Shown here piece after piece: positions 45,924-56,487 of a stretch of 64,000 nucleotides of DNA (the stretch's first letter is position 1; each line of letters begins with the position of its first letter). Position numbers and translations under genes: made by a program. The stretch is from Loripinus fragilis (lineage: Eukaryota; Mollusca; Bivalvia; Lucinida; Lucinidae). The notes under the pieces were generated by a model. It saw only the letters and a list, made by a program, of their open reading frames with translations. It was not told where the DNA came from and searched no databases. The stretch covers positions 42,207,716 to 42,271,715 of the forward strand of contig OZ026530.1 of assembly GCA_964019695.1 (NCBI GenBank), written 5' to 3'.

Positions 45924-47905
45924 CAGGGTTCATAAGCGTCAGGGAAATGTCAGGGAAATTTAAATTTTTTCAAGGTCAGGTAATTGTCAGGGAATTTTAT
46001 GTCGTGTCAGTGAAAAATGGATATTTGCTAAAATGTCAGGGAAATGTCAGGGAATTTTATAATTTCCAGTTTGTATCAAATGATGAGAAACAGAAAATTG
46101 CTAGGGCAGTTTTCTTATGATCATTTTGGATACAAGCTTAATCATTTTGGTAGCTTCTAAAATGCTTTAAACATAAGAAGATGTAAGGATTTGGTGCCCC
46201 CTTGCATCCTCAGCTGCCTTTCAGCTCACATGAGCCAAAGGCTCAAGCCAGCGAGGTACATATATTAGTATGGCAATGGTCTGGCACCACTCATCATCCT
46301 TTTGCATTTTGAAAGAAGTATATCACTAATGGCAGTTAGCCAAATGTGATGAAATTTCATGTTAAGATTCATAAGGTAGGGTCCCGTAGACTTATAACTT
46401 GGGAAAAACTTTGAAAATCTTCTTCTGAAACCATTAGGCCCACAGCTTATATATTTAATATATAGCAATGTCTAGTAGTCCCCTACATAAATCCTGCCAA
46501 TCGAGCCCCTGGGGTCAAAAATGGCCACACCCGGGGATCAATGTAGCTACATGTATTATGGAAAAAAATCTTCTGAAACCATATAGTATGGGGCAACGTG
46601 TAATGCTCCGGGTCCTCCCATTGGGTGCAAACTGGCCAAGCCCCTTGTGATCAAGATTAAAAATCTTTTCTATGAGACCCATAGTTTATACATTTATTAT
46701 ATAGCAACGTCTTGTGGTCCCCTGCAAATCGTGCCAACCATGCTCTTGGGGTCCAACTTGGCCATGCCATGAGGGTCTGTCATCAGCTTCCTTATAATGG
46801 GGGAAAACATTAAAAATATTCTGAAACCATGAAGCCAACAGCTTTTATATTTAGTATGTAGCAATGCATAGTGGTTCACTACATAAATCCAACCGAACCT
46901 TTGGAGTCTATTACCCTGGGGCTCAAATTGGCCACCGCACACCTGTGGGTGATTTGCTCCCATAGACTTATAAAAAAATGATAAAAAAATCTTCTTAAAA
47001 CCATGAAGTCAACAATTCTGGTGAGCAGTTTAGGCTCAATAAGCTTCTTGTTGTACTCATAGTCACTCAATGTTTGTTGTGAGTCATCCGTTGTCAACAC
47101 TTAGCTGTATTCAGGGCTTTAGTAGATTTTATCATGACAAAAGTAAGTAAGAAAGCAAAGATCAGGAATTGATACAAGCAAGTCCCACACCTGATCCAGG
47201 ACACCACATGAGAAAGTGGTAAAAACACAAAAAATATCACACACAAGAGAACCAAAAGGTTTGCCCTTTCCCAGCACGTGACCACAAGGCTGCAATGAAC
47301 AGACAAGAAAGCATGACAAACACGAAATGAATAACAAAAATGATCCACAAAGGAACGGTCAGTAAATAATATTTTTACTGTAGGGCGTAAACTAGTTTTA
47401 TGGTACCAACCTCACCTTTATTTCAGATGTGGATCAAGACAAACAGATGTTTGGTTCACATGAAAGATCCAAAAAACCTTTTCTGTTGTAGCTTTACAAT
47501 GAAATAATCCACATCGGATTAAAAATGCTTTGCTTTCCTTTATATCTGTATATACTGGTTGCATTATGGGTGGCTGTATGGGAGGTTTAGAGGTCAACAT
47601 CGAATTTTTTGAAAGAATACAGCAGTTTTAACGTAATTTGACATTCATGGTAATTTCTATTTTGAAAACATAGCTATTTAATAATCTATAGACATGCTTT
47701 AAATGTTGAATAAATCTTTCCAAAATTAAAATTTTTTACTCTAAATTGAAAACAGAGCTATTCACTGTAGCTATACACATCATGATTTGAATAAAATCAA
47801 ATTTCTCCGCTGAGTACAGTTATGTCAGGGAAATTTGGAGTGGCGTCAGTGAAAAGTCAGGGAAATGTCAGGGAATTTTGTTTTGTCCTGTCTGTATGAA
47901 CCCTG
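45924..47905. mobile_element. CAGGG-ended TIR element with 5-bp target duplication, nested
   Basis: Left end CAGGGTTCATAAGCGTCAGG and right end CCTGTCTGTATGAACCCTG, with CATAT on both sides (45919-45923 and 47906-47910). Both ends carry multiple GTCAGGGAAATGTCAGGGAA motifs. Other repeats sit inside (46260-47000 and 47130-47400), which explains the length. hAT-like termini; no transposase recognised. Confidence 0.82.
46260..47000. repeat. Degenerate tandem repeat of about 170-220 bp
   Basis: Three to four units share AATCTTCTTCTGAAACCAT, ATATTTAATATATAGCAATG, GTGGTCCCCTACA and GGGGTC…TTGGCCA. Probably internal to a larger dispersed repeat. Confidence 0.65.
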
Positions 47906-48164
47906 CATATGATGTTGAAGCCAAGGCTTCCTGGTGGCACGCCTGGTGTGCATATAAGGTCAAATTTGGTATTCCCCAGCCCTAAGTTCAAAAGGGTAGG
48001 AAATTCCTGAGAATTAAATGAACTACCTTTTTAAAATGCCAGCTGTTGCAAACAAATATTTCTTTCTTTCTCTATATACTGCCTTGCGCTCACTTTGGAG
48101 CATTATTGACAGGTGTACATTGTACACTCCGGGTTGCAGGATGAAAGCCTACAAGTAACCATAT

Positions 48165-48400
48165 CTAAATTACCGTAGGGTTCTTTAACCTGCACAAGGG
48201 GTGACTTTCCCTGCACAGGGGACATTTAGTTAACGTCCCGATCCGAAGGACGATGCACTTATCTATTGTCATCTCTGCAAATGACACAAGAGAAAGCGTG
48301 TTCCGACTCCGAAATTTTTTTCGCCGCAAGCAGGGATCAAACCTGGGACCTCTAGCACCAGAGGCAAGTGCGCTAACCACTGAGCTACCACGCTTTCCTA
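48165..48400 (-). mobile_element. tRNA-derived SINE, family C
   Basis: Reverse copy: head AAAGCGTGGTAGCTCAGTGG TTAGCGCAC and B box CCCAGGTTTGATCCCTGC, body CGATCCTTCGGATCG-like region and GGGAAAGTCACCCCTTGTGC. The tRNA-like part does not continue into an acceptor stem. Confidence 0.8.
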
Positions 48401-48446
48401 AATTGTAAAAAAAAATCTTAACCAAATTGATGGTTTGTTTTGATTA

Positions 48447-48620
48447 TAGGTTTAGATAAACAAAAAAATTCAGCGTTAAATTGTAAATATTTTCTTACCC
48501 ATCATTTTTAGCATATGTTTGGGTGCTCAAAAGAACAGTCTCATTGAAATGGTTCTTTTGAGTAACCACAACATATGTAAGAAAATTATTTTTCTGGTAC
48601 GCACTCTTAACTAAAGTCCT
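48447..48620. mobile_element. Hairpin element upstream of CPEB1 exon 3 (1)
   Basis: A end ATAGGTTTAGATAAACAAAA, CAGCGTTAAATTGTAAATAT, stem AAGAACAGTCTCATTGAAAT and B end CGCACTCTTAACTAAAGTCC. Confidence 0.85.
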
Positions 48621-48621
48621 G

Positions 48622-48715
48622 GTTTTGAGTGCTCATCTCGGTTAGACTATTCTTTTAAGTCCCCACAACATATTATGTTTTGTTTGAGAAATAAGAAAAG
48701 TAATTTTCAATTAGG
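48622..48715. mobile_element. Hairpin element upstream of CPEB1 exon 3 (2)
   Basis: Partial copy in tandem with the previous one: GAGTGCTCATCTCGGTTAGA, CCCCACAACATATTATG and GAGAAATAAGAAAAGTAATT. Its B side ends about 35 bases before the exon acceptor. Confidence 0.75.
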
Positions 48716-48748
48716 CAGTCTCGTCTGGATGTCTGATTTTAATTTCAG

Positions 48749-48874
48749 ACAATATGGGCCACATGTCAATGATTTCTCCCCATGGACAACAGGGGCTGAC
48801 CACACAACAGGGGCTAACTACTCAGCAGGGGCAGTACATGGAGAACTATAACAACAACTCAGCCCCCTACCCAG
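48749..48874 (+). CDS. CPEB1: CPEB1 coding exon 3 (Q/N-rich repeat exon, shortest form)
   Basis: The acceptor is AATTTCAG at 48741-48748. With the first donor (CCAG|GTAAGG, GT at 48875) the exon is 126 nt and phase 1 to phase 1. It encodes NMGHMSMISPHGQQ, two GLTTQQ repeats, GQYMENYNNN and SAPYP. The sequence is rich in Q, N, G, Y and S and has a prion-like composition. The next exon supplies GA to complete Gly. The unit is repeated downstream with the donor included, so longer isoforms ending at donors near 48997, 49120 or 49243 would stay in frame, each adding 41 residues; a TAG at 49324 stops further extension. Which donor is used cannot be decided from DNA. Two hairpin elements lie upstream (48447-48715). 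Confidence 0.82.
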
Positions 48875-49835
48875 GTAAGGGTTTTATGTCAATGATTTCT
48901 CCCCATGGACAACAGGGGCTGACCACACAACAGGGGCTGACTACTCAGCAGGGGCAGTACATGGAGAACTATAACAACAACTCAGCCCCCTACCCAGGTA
49001 AGGGTTTTATGTCAATGATTTCTCCCCATGGACAACAGGGGCTGACCACACAGCAGGGGCTGACCACACAGCAGGGGCAGTACATGAAGAACTATAACAA
49101 CAACTCAGCTCCCTACCCAGGTAAGGGTTTTAGGTCAATGATTTCTCCCCATGGACAACAGGGGCTGACCACACAGCAGGGGCTGACCACACAGCAGGGG
49201 CAGTACATGGAGAACTATAACAACAATTCAGCCCCCTACCCACGTAAGGTTTTTAGGTCAATGATTTCTCCCCATGGTCAACAGGGGCTGACCACACAGC
49301 AGGGGCTGACTACACAGCAGGGGTAGTACATGGAGAACTATAACAACAACTCAGCCCCCTACCCAGGTAAGGGTTTTAGGTCAATGATTTCTCCCCATCG
49401 ACAACAGGGACTGACCACACAGCAGGGGCTGACTACACAGCAGGGACAGTACATGGAGAACTATAACAACAATTCGGCCCCCTACCCAGGTAAGGGTTTT
49501 AGGTGAATGATTTCTCCCCATAGACAACAGGGGCTGACCACACAGCAGGGACTGACTACACAGCAGGGGCATTACATGGAGAACTATAATAACAACTCAG
49601 CCCCCTACCCAGGTAAGGGTTTTAGGTCAATGATTTTTAGCCATTGACAACAGGGGCTGACCACACAGCAGGGGCTGACTACGCAGCAGGGGTACATGGA
49701 GAACTATAACAACAATTCAGCCCCCTACCCAGGTAAGGGTTTTAGGTCAATTATTTCTCCCCATGGACAACAGGGGCTGACAACGTAGCAGAAGCTGTAC
49801 AGAGAACTATAACAACTCTGCCCCATATCCAGGTC
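48763..49835 (+). repeat. Nine-unit tandem repeat of CPEB1 exon 3 plus its splice donor
   Basis: Units start at 48763, 48886, 49009, 49132, 49255, 49378, 49501, 49624 and 49744. The period is exactly 123 bp (41 codons) except for one 120-bp unit. Each unit contains most of the exon, the exon-intron junction (CCAGGTAAGG or a near variant) and about a dozen intronic bases. Units 1-4 are open in the CPEB1 frame, reading through the GT as GlyLys. Unit 4 has CAC instead of CAG before GTAAGG. Unit 5 carries TAG before its donor. Later units gain substitutions, one has a 3-nt loss and the last has GTCGGG instead of GTAAGG. The gradient suggests that the units nearest the exon are younger or constrained. 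Confidence 0.93.
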
Positions 49836-49839
49836 GGGG

Positions 49840-50150
49840 ACATGCGCGGATCCAGAAAATTTTGCCAGAGACAACATTTTTCTTTTAGTTCATCATTTGT
49901 TGATGAGAGGTGGGTGGATCCAAATAGCACTATAAATTGGCCATCATTGGCCCGCCAGCGTAGCGCCATTTAAATGGTGTTTCGCTGGCATGCTGATGAT
50001 GGCCCAACATTGAATGCTGGCTCGGTAGCTTCGTAATTTTTCAGGGGATCTGGACCACAATTGCTTAGAAATCCTATACTTTTGTGATTTTTCAGGGGGG
50101 TCCAAACCACCACCCCCCCCCCCTTCTGGATTCCCAACATGAGGGATTTT
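49840..50150. mobile_element. MITE family G, copy 2
   Basis: TCCAAATAGCACTATAAATT GGCCATCATTGGCCCGCC, ATGCTGATGATGGCCCAACA and TTTTGTGATTTTTCAGGGGG. Directly follows the CPEB1 exon 3 array. Confidence 0.65.
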
Positions 50151-50159
50151 TTCCAATGA

Positions 50160-51620
50160 GTACTTAAGCGGCATGTCAGTGCTAATTTCTTAATGATTTA
50201 AATTATAATCAATTTATAATGGCAGTCCATGCAGTTCTTTCAGCCTGCATCAAGTTTTCCAAATTTTGATGGTTCAAATGCTGATCCCAAATTCAACAGT
50301 TCTGTTATTTGATAGTTACCTCTGTTAAACACAACAAGAAATATCTTTTAAAAAAAAGATATATGACAAATTGAAAGAGAACATGTTATATGAGTAGTGC
50401 CCCTATTCCACACAGACCACAAATTTATTTGGAAGAGAGAATAAATTCCTTGAAACTTTACCTTACCAAAACCAAGTAAATCATTGCAGTATGTCAAAGC
50501 ACTGATTTTTGACTGACAAAATAGCATTCTTAGATTTTTGACAAACTTTCTATATAAGTATCCATCGAAAAATTAAGAATGGGAACTTTGGCCACTTCTG
50601 CAAAACCTCAAGTGCAGAGAACTGATTTCTTTGTACAGTGGTTACACATTCAACTGATTGTCAGCCGTGAGAATTTTCCTGCTCTAAACATCAAATACAT
50701 TTGCAGATATTTATTGACATTTCTCACTAGCATTCTTTCAGCGTCAAAGTGAAAATCATGTTTAAACTTATGAAAAAGTGCAAAAAATAAGCATTACATA
50801 CAACTGAATCGCTTAAATAACCATTTTATGACCTGTACTTTCTTCCGTTTTATAACAGAGATCAAGTCAGATTTTCGCCCACAATGAAATTATAAGGCTT
50901 CGTCTAATAAGCAATTGGTCACAATGTGAGCAAAGGACTTTGGACATTCTAAATGAAGGATTGCCCATAAAAATGGCCAAAGAAAAGTTTCAAAGAAAAC
51001 AATTTTTTCATGAAGAAAATCGTAGGTTCAGCCCGCGAATTATCCGCAAAAGTGCTTTTCTCATTGGACAAGTACCAATTAAAAAAAATGGGTTAAAAAT
51101 ATTTTGCAAGGTGTACTAAATGTTTGATTTAAGCACAAAAATACAGTTGTCAGTTATACATTATCCTAGCCACATGCTCTCAAAATTTGGGCAGATTTAA
51201 TATAGGAGACTGTCCGAGGTCCTTATAGGTAAGATTATGATTTTCATACTGTCAAAACATATCAAAGGCAGATGGTTTTCTGCCTTTCTTAAGAATTCGG
51301 CCCCATTCCCAATCAAAAATAGCCACCTTTTTTCCCAATTCAATGTCTGTTTTTTCCAATTAAGAAAACTAAAAAAAATATTTTTTTTTACTTTTCTTTT
51401 AGAGACCACTATTACTTATGAGAAAAAATGACCCACATCAGAATAAAACTTAAACACTTGTGCTTGGCATAAAACAATCTAAAATAACTTGATTTTTATG
51501 ATAAATTTTGCTCCCAAATATGTTTTGTGTTGATAACTTTTCCCAATTTTGACATAAAGTCCATCATTTTTTCCCAATTTTGGCCAGGGACCTTTCCCAA
51601 AATTGCTAGATAAAGCCCTG
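50160..51620 (+). other. CPEB1 intron 3, repeat-derived
   Basis: No exon supported. Fragments of the CAGGGATTTTCC family occur (CATCAAGTTTTCC…TTTTGATGG at 50248; CCAATTTTGGCCAGGGACC at 51573), and a decayed hairpin element lies at 51625-51700. Confidence 0.5.
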
Positions 51621-51624
51621 CACG

Positions 51625-51700
51625 GTTAATTCTTTTGAGTTGTAACAACATATGTTTGGATCAAGAAAATAGTTCACAATTTTCATAATCCACTCATTGG
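51625..51700. repeat. Decayed hairpin element upstream of CPEB1 exon 4
   Basis: GGTTAATTCTTTTGAGTTGT AACAACATATGTTTGGATCA and ATCCACTCATTGG keep only the right arm and B end. Confidence 0.5.
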
Positions 51701-51723
51701 TTGGTGTGTTAAATATATTTCAG

Positions 51724-51752
51724 GATTTCAGTTGTTCTATCAATCAGGCAAT

Positions 51753-51783
<31 letters not shown>

Positions 51784-51867
51784 TTCATGGTCAGGGCCTC
51801 CATTTCAAGGGAGATAACTACCAAGCACCTTACAAACCGGAACTCTACATGCAACAAACTAAAGAAG
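51724..51867 (+). CDS. CPEB1: CPEB1 coding exon 4 (short polyQ exon)
   Basis: The acceptor is TATATTTCAG and the donor GTAATTAC (GT at 51868). The exon is 144 nt, phase 1 to phase 1. It encodes FQLFYQSGN followed by ten glutamines from mixed CAA/CAG codons, then LHGQGLHFKGDNYQAPYK and PELYMQQTKE. The phase fits the exons on both sides. This part of CPEB1 is poorly conserved between phyla, so the exon is supported by splice sites, phase and composition rather than direct homology. A decayed copy of its 3' half with donor lies 318 bases downstream at 52186-52266. Confidence 0.8.
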
Positions 51868-51884
51868 GTAATTACTATTTTAAC

Positions 51885-52130
51885 CCTAAAAGCACCAAGA
51901 AAAAAATGCATCTGAAAATGTTGTCTGCTGAAGTCGTCTGCTGCAAATAATTTCCTAACATTACTGACAAATTAAGTATAGAAGCAAACAGCGTGGACCC
52001 AGAACAGACTGCTCCTAGGAGCAGTCTGATCTGGGTTCACACTTTTTTCCAAAGAGGCTTCTTAAACATTTCAGCAGACGAGAAAATCAGACGACTTTTG
52101 TTGCGATTGGTGCATTAAGGGTTGAAACCC
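51885..52130. mobile_element. Palindromic MITE (AACCCTTAATGCACCAA family), copy 1
   Basis: AACCCTAAAAGCACCAAGAA, GTCTGCTGAAGTCGTCTGCT and the central hairpin GTGGACCCAGAACAGACTGC … GCAGTCTGATCTGGGTTCAC, ending TGGTGCATTAAGGGTT. It starts about 20 bases after the exon 4 donor and lies between exon 4 and its decayed copy. Copy 2 is at 61340 in the other orientation. Confidence 0.85.
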
Positions 52131-52185
52131 AAATATTTGACCAGATAGTACTGAACAGTGTAAACCCTAATCTGATCGCTCCTAA

Positions 52186-52266
52186 TGAGCAATGCCTCTA
52201 CTACAAGGGAGAGAACTACCAAACACATTATAAACGGTAACTCTGCCTGCAACAGACTAAAGCAGG
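52186..52266 (+). pseudogene. Decayed copy of CPEB1 exon 4 tail and donor
   Basis: This stretch (…AAGGGAGAGAACTACCAAAC… to AGCAGGTAATTTCC) matches the last ~75 bases of exon 4 and the first bases of its intron, with scattered substitutions. An in-frame TAA replaces the codon after the KPE region (AAACGGTAAC against AAACCGGAAC), so it cannot code. The GTAATT donor is kept. It is the third CPEB1 exon with a copied tail in its downstream intron. Confidence 0.8.
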
Positions 52267-52384
52267 TAATTTCCAAAATTTTGATTCCAAATATTTGAAC
52301 AGATATTACTGAACAGTGTAACCTAGCAACCAAAGCAGACACTTATTCATGGAATCATTAATAATTAGCAGACTGCAGTCTATG

Positions 52385-53065
52385 GTACACCATCAGAAAT
52401 ACCCACTTTTTTTCCCTTGACATTGGGGTCAAGATACCCTCTACATCATGATCTATTCACCTGCAAAGTTTGAAGTTGCTACGTCCAATGGTTAAGGAGA
52501 TGCAGGAAAAAGCATGCTTTGACCTTTGCGGGTCAAGGTCACATGACAGCCTCTTAAACGTCACCTATGCATATGCAAAGTTTGAAGTTTAACATCCGAC
52601 AGTTTAGGAAGAGATGCATATGGGAGAAAATACATTTATCTGAGCTGCGACGAGAGATTTCCAACAATGAGGTATGTGCGACCAGCAAAGGTTCAGACCA
52701 GACTGCGCTTAGCGCAGTCTGATCAGAGCCTTTGCTAGTCCCTTGAATATTCTGTGACTCTTCGGCTACTGATCGGACATCATTTGGAGTTTCTGAGCTT
52801 AAAAGGAGGCTACACAGGCTTGTCTGAGTCTACACTTGTCAAAATACCACATTGTTTGAAATCACATGTCACAGCTCAAATTTTGTTATTGACGTTGGGG
52901 TCAGTGTCGCACAAAATGTAGCCCAATAACCTTCACACCATGTGACCAATGCACCGGCACAATTTGAAGTTGCTACATCCAACCGTTTAGAAGATGCAAT
53001 TACAAGAAAGTTAACGGACAAAAAGACGAACGATGGAACAACTTTGGTATGAAATTATATACCCT
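52385..53065. repeat. Dispersed repeat (TTTGAAGTTGCTACGTCCAA family)
   Basis: Repeated CCTGCAAAGTTTGAAGTTG modules and GGGTCAAGGTCACA; ends near ACGATGGAACAACTTTGG. Interrupted by the MITE at 52645-52875. Confidence 0.65.
52645..52875. mobile_element. Palindromic MITE (GATTTCCAACAATG family), copy 4
   Basis: GAGATTTCCAACAATGAGGT to CACATTGTTTGAAATCACAT. The inner hairpin GACTGCGCTTAGCGCAGTC is perfect. Confidence 0.85.
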
Positions 53066-53666
53066 TTTTTCTAACGAAAAAGCGGGTATTGCAAAAAGGA
53101 ATAAGTAGGGTTTTCAAGGTAGGACAGTTTGAAGTTTTAGTTGATAATAAGTTGCAGAAGAAAAATGCTTATTTGGGATGTCCAATGTTGTTTTAATTCT
53201 TTGTCTTCAGATAAGGCCAAATAAAAAAATATTTGTGTTTTGGGTAACAGGTCTGAAAATTTTAGGTAGGGTAGGCACACATATTTCTTGCACACTGGAT
53301 AAGATTTTACCTAGGGATAGAAAATCTTATCTTACCCAGGCTGTCAAGTGAGGGCTGTACATGGGTTGTATTGGAACTCACGTGCATGGTCTTCAAGTGA
53401 CGTCATTGCTACATGTATGTTAAAGTCATGACATAGGGGAAGGGTCGTAACTAATGTTGTGAGAACTTGTGACCCAACCCCGTTGCTGTATATATTTGAC
53501 AATAAAATATGTTTAAACCAAGTCATGACATGTCTCATCTCAGCGTATTCATGTACTTCTGGAAGCTTATTATGAAATTTAAAAATTTAAAGGAACAGTG
53601 GTGAGCAAGAAAAAGAATCCATTTTTTTGTGTGAGGATAGGAAAGGTTTCTATCTCACACTCAACC

Positions 53667-53990
53667 GGGCCGCGTAGCGCAGTCGGTAACGTGTCTGGCT
53701 ACAGATGCGTGTTTGACTGCAGATCCAGGGGTCGCGAGTTCGATCCCGGCCCGGTACCATACTTTCGTGGAGATTGATCATGAAATAATTTCTACGGTCA
53801 TTCTCCTCCCTTCCGCTGATTTATTCAAGAAGGGTTGTTGTCAGTTACAAGCGAAAGTAAGTGCACAAATTACTGGTTAACCGCTTGCTCAAGCCTGCCC
53901 AGGAAAAAGTGTGGTTAAGTGAACTGACCGTCCCGCAATGACCATAGCTGTTGACATGGGACGTAAAGCAACAAAAAAACAAAACAAAAC
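53667..53990 (+). mobile_element. SINE family B, full length
   Basis: GGGCCGCGTAGCGCAGTCGG TAACGTGTCTGGC is the tRNA-like head with A box; GCGAGTTCGATCCCGGCCCG is the B box; the body runs to TGACATGGGACGTAAAGCAA and an A-rich tail. Best copy of this family. Confidence 0.9.
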
Positions 53991-54014
53991 TATCTCACAC
54001 TCCTGATAGATTCT

Positions 54015-55010
54015 TATGTTATCCCCCAAAAAAGTCGGAGGGATACAGTTTTGGCGTCGTCCGTCCTTCCGTCCACACTTTTTGTCTGTCCGGAACCATA
54101 TCTCAGTACCTGTTGGTCAGATTTGATTTATTCTTGGTACAAATGATAAGTACCATGGACTCTCGACATCCTATAAGTTTGGTCAAAATCGACCCCTTAA
54201 CACTTGAGTTATTGCCCTTGTTTTTGTATAGGCAATTATAAGGCAAAATCTATATTACCTTTTTTTGTGTGATGATCTTCACATTTCATCAAAGCTATTA
54301 TATTTAACAACTTATCACTATAAAACCATGATTGCCAAGTGCCTATAGATAAGCATGGCAGTGTCAAAGTTTTACCCCACCCCCTTTGACCCCACCTAAG
54401 GGGTCAAAGGTCAAATATTTAAATTTCGCAATAACTAAGGCAATTGTTAATATTTTTTGCTGAAATTTTGCATACAGGCAGGGCAGGAATAGATATGAAA
54501 CATATCAAACAGGATTTTAGTTTGAAGGCCTCGGTCCAACACACCTTCGACCCAGAGGGTGGGGTCAAACTATATCTTTTTCTGAAAGTAGTCATGTTGC
54601 ATATCAAATTAAAGCTGACGACGCTGGCAGCAACATGGTAGCAAATATTTTGCCCACAGACACACCCTTGACCCAGGGGGTGCCGTCAAAAGTTTTTTAT
54701 ATTTTTTTTCTAAAAGTGGTCATGTTGCATATCAAATTAAAGTGGAAGAAGTGTAGACCTACATGCAAGGTAGCACTCTGAATTAATTTACACACACCCT
54801 TGACCTCTGGAGTTGGGTTTAAAGGTCAGATATTGAAATTGTGCAGATGTAAGTATATTTTTTATTAAACTAAGCGCTAAAACATACTTGACAGGTGTTT
54901 ATGATCTGAATAATACTGAAGGTGAACTAAGGGTTAGATAAATGGGATTTATTTTTTGTGATTTACATGTTTCTCTCAAATAACCCTTGTCGGGGGGATA
55001 TAAATTTGTC
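54015..55010 (+). repeat. Dispersed repeat (TCGGAGGGATACAGTTTTGG family)
   Basis: GTCGTCCGTCCTTCCGTCCA, CCATATCTCAGTACCTGTTG, modules of CCTTGACCCAGGGGGTG and CATGTTGCATATCAAATTAA, and the end TGTCGGGGGGATATAAATTT. Intronic in CPEB1. Confidence 0.7.
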
Positions 55011-55334
55011 GAATTGGTCTTGTTGTTGTTATTTTTTTCTGGAAAAAAATATATAATTTTATGCATTTTGAAAGGCGAAAAAATATAATTTTATATGCAT
55101 TTTGAAAGGCGAAATGCTTTTCAAAATGCATAAAATATTTTTTTTCCAGAAAAACTGAAAAAAAATTCTAGGTTTCACCAGTAAATTTTGGTAAATTTGG
55201 GTTACCCTAAACACAGGTATTTTTTATTTGGCCTGACCTATGCAACCAAAATTTAAATAACTTTGCATAAGGGTTAAACAAACCTTGTGGGCTATGGCAA
55301 TTCTAATTCGTTATTGTTTCCCTTACTGTTACAG

Positions 55335-55431
55335 CCTACAATCAACAGCATCAGAAAACTACCCTGGAAACTCCACAGAAAAGGGCAATTAGAGGCTGTG
55401 ATAAGTCAACCCCACCCACTCCTGGATACAG
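55335..55431 (+). CDS. CPEB1: CPEB1 coding exon 5
   Basis: The exon lies between TTACTGTTACAG and GTATGTAT and is 97 nt, entering in phase 1 and leaving in phase 2. It encodes YNQQHQKTTLETPQKRAIRG and then CDKSTPPTPGY. The terminal AG joins T of the next exon to give Ser. The assignment rests on good splice signals and on phase agreement with exons 4 and 6. The basic and Pro/Thr-rich sequence could hold proline-directed phosphorylation sites (TPQK, TPPTP), as is usual for the regulatory half of CPEB proteins. A TA-flanked MITE begins about 75 bases after the donor. Confidence 0.78.
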
Positions 55432-55506
55432 GTATGTATAAGCCAGGAAAAGACAGCTCGTTGAGAAGTTCCTGTCATTGAACCAGGAGCAGACACTGTA
55501 CATGTA

Positions 55507-56487
55507 CAGTAAAACCTGTGTAAAACGGCCACTCTCAAAAAGCAAAAAATGGTCTTCAAGACCGAATTGCCTAATGCAGGTCAAAAGTATTGCAGAATGC
55601 TCCAAAAGCATTCTGCAATACTTTCGACCTTCATTAAGCTACTAGTTGTCATTAAGCAGGGTTTCAGCTGGACTGAAATTTACTTCGGACATTTTGTCCA
55701 AGCAGCCCCAATTTTGTTCGGACATTTGGAAATTTTTTAGGACATTTTTTCAACACTAATTTTTACCACCATAAACGGAAATTGCCATCTGCCCTTCTCA
55801 AATTAAAACCAGGGGTAGTTTTGCTACCATTTCGGATGGTAAGTGCGGTCCGATTGATTGTCTGGCTTTTTATTTCATGAGGTGAGTGGAGCTTGTCGAT
55901 CGTTGTTGGTGAAAGTGGGTGGGGTACTGTTTTTTTCTGCTTTTGCCGCCGCTGCATGACTCGTTAGCCGCGGAAAATGACTGTTCAGGTAATGATGGAG
56001 TGGGCAAACTGTTTTGGTGCATAAAAATCTTCAGTTCCTGTTGTTTCTTGGTGGCAATTAAGTTTTTTAGCCATTTTATCGGTAAATTCCAATGCAAATA
56101 TGCTGTCCGCTTCGAGATAAAATCAAGGGAAGAAAACTTTAGGATGCAAAAGACCAATCAGGTGTGGCGTAACAAAACACTATGATTGGTTTGCTTTATT
56201 GAATCAGTATTTGCGGAGAAAAATAAGGCGTACCAGTCAGAAGCTTACATAAATTAGGCCATTCAGTGATCGTTTTTTAAAGCAAAAATACTATTGCATC
56301 ACTGTGTTTAACCGTACAGCGTGCGTTTCCGAAAATCGTCTCGGACAAACTGTCCAAACTGGACAGCAAACTCTCGGACATCTGGAACTATTTTCGGACT
56401 ATGTCCGATGGCCGACGCCAAACTGAATCCCTGTTAAGACCTTTGTTTTGTCTATTTGTGAGTTGCTGTTTTGCACAGGTTTTACTG
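55507..56487. mobile_element. TA-flanked MITE (CAGTAAAACCTGTG), split by another element
   Basis: Ends CAGTAAAACCTGTGTAAAAC and GTTTTGCACAGGTTTTACTG, each next to TA. An inner palindrome, GTATTGCAGAATGCTCCAAA AGCATTCTGCAATAC, sits near 55590. The element at 55657-56433 is inserted inside. The uninterrupted relative is at 62585-62789. Confidence 0.88.
55657..56433. mobile_element. 777-bp CAGGG-ended element with TTAAG target duplication
   Basis: Ends CAGGGTTTCAGCTGGACTGA and GCCAAACTGAATCCCTG, flanked by TTAAG at 55652-55656 and 56434-56438. Subterminal TTCGGACATTTTGTCC/GGACAAACTGTCC motifs are repeated. The small ORFs inside were not recognised. hAT-like termini with a 5-bp duplication. Confidence 0.85.

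Noticed and set aside
49381..49572. Minus-strand ORF over the CPEB1 exon 3 array
   Set aside because: Antisense of the decayed repeat units; Cys/Leu/Ser-rich shadow.
53667..53760. tRNA gene
   Set aside because: A and B boxes are present but the acceptor stem does not close, and the same sequence with a common body occurs at several places, so it is a SINE head.
55763..56185. Opposing ORFs as a transposase gene inside the 777-bp element
   Set aside because: Short and overlapping on both strands with no transposase motif; the element looks non-autonomous.
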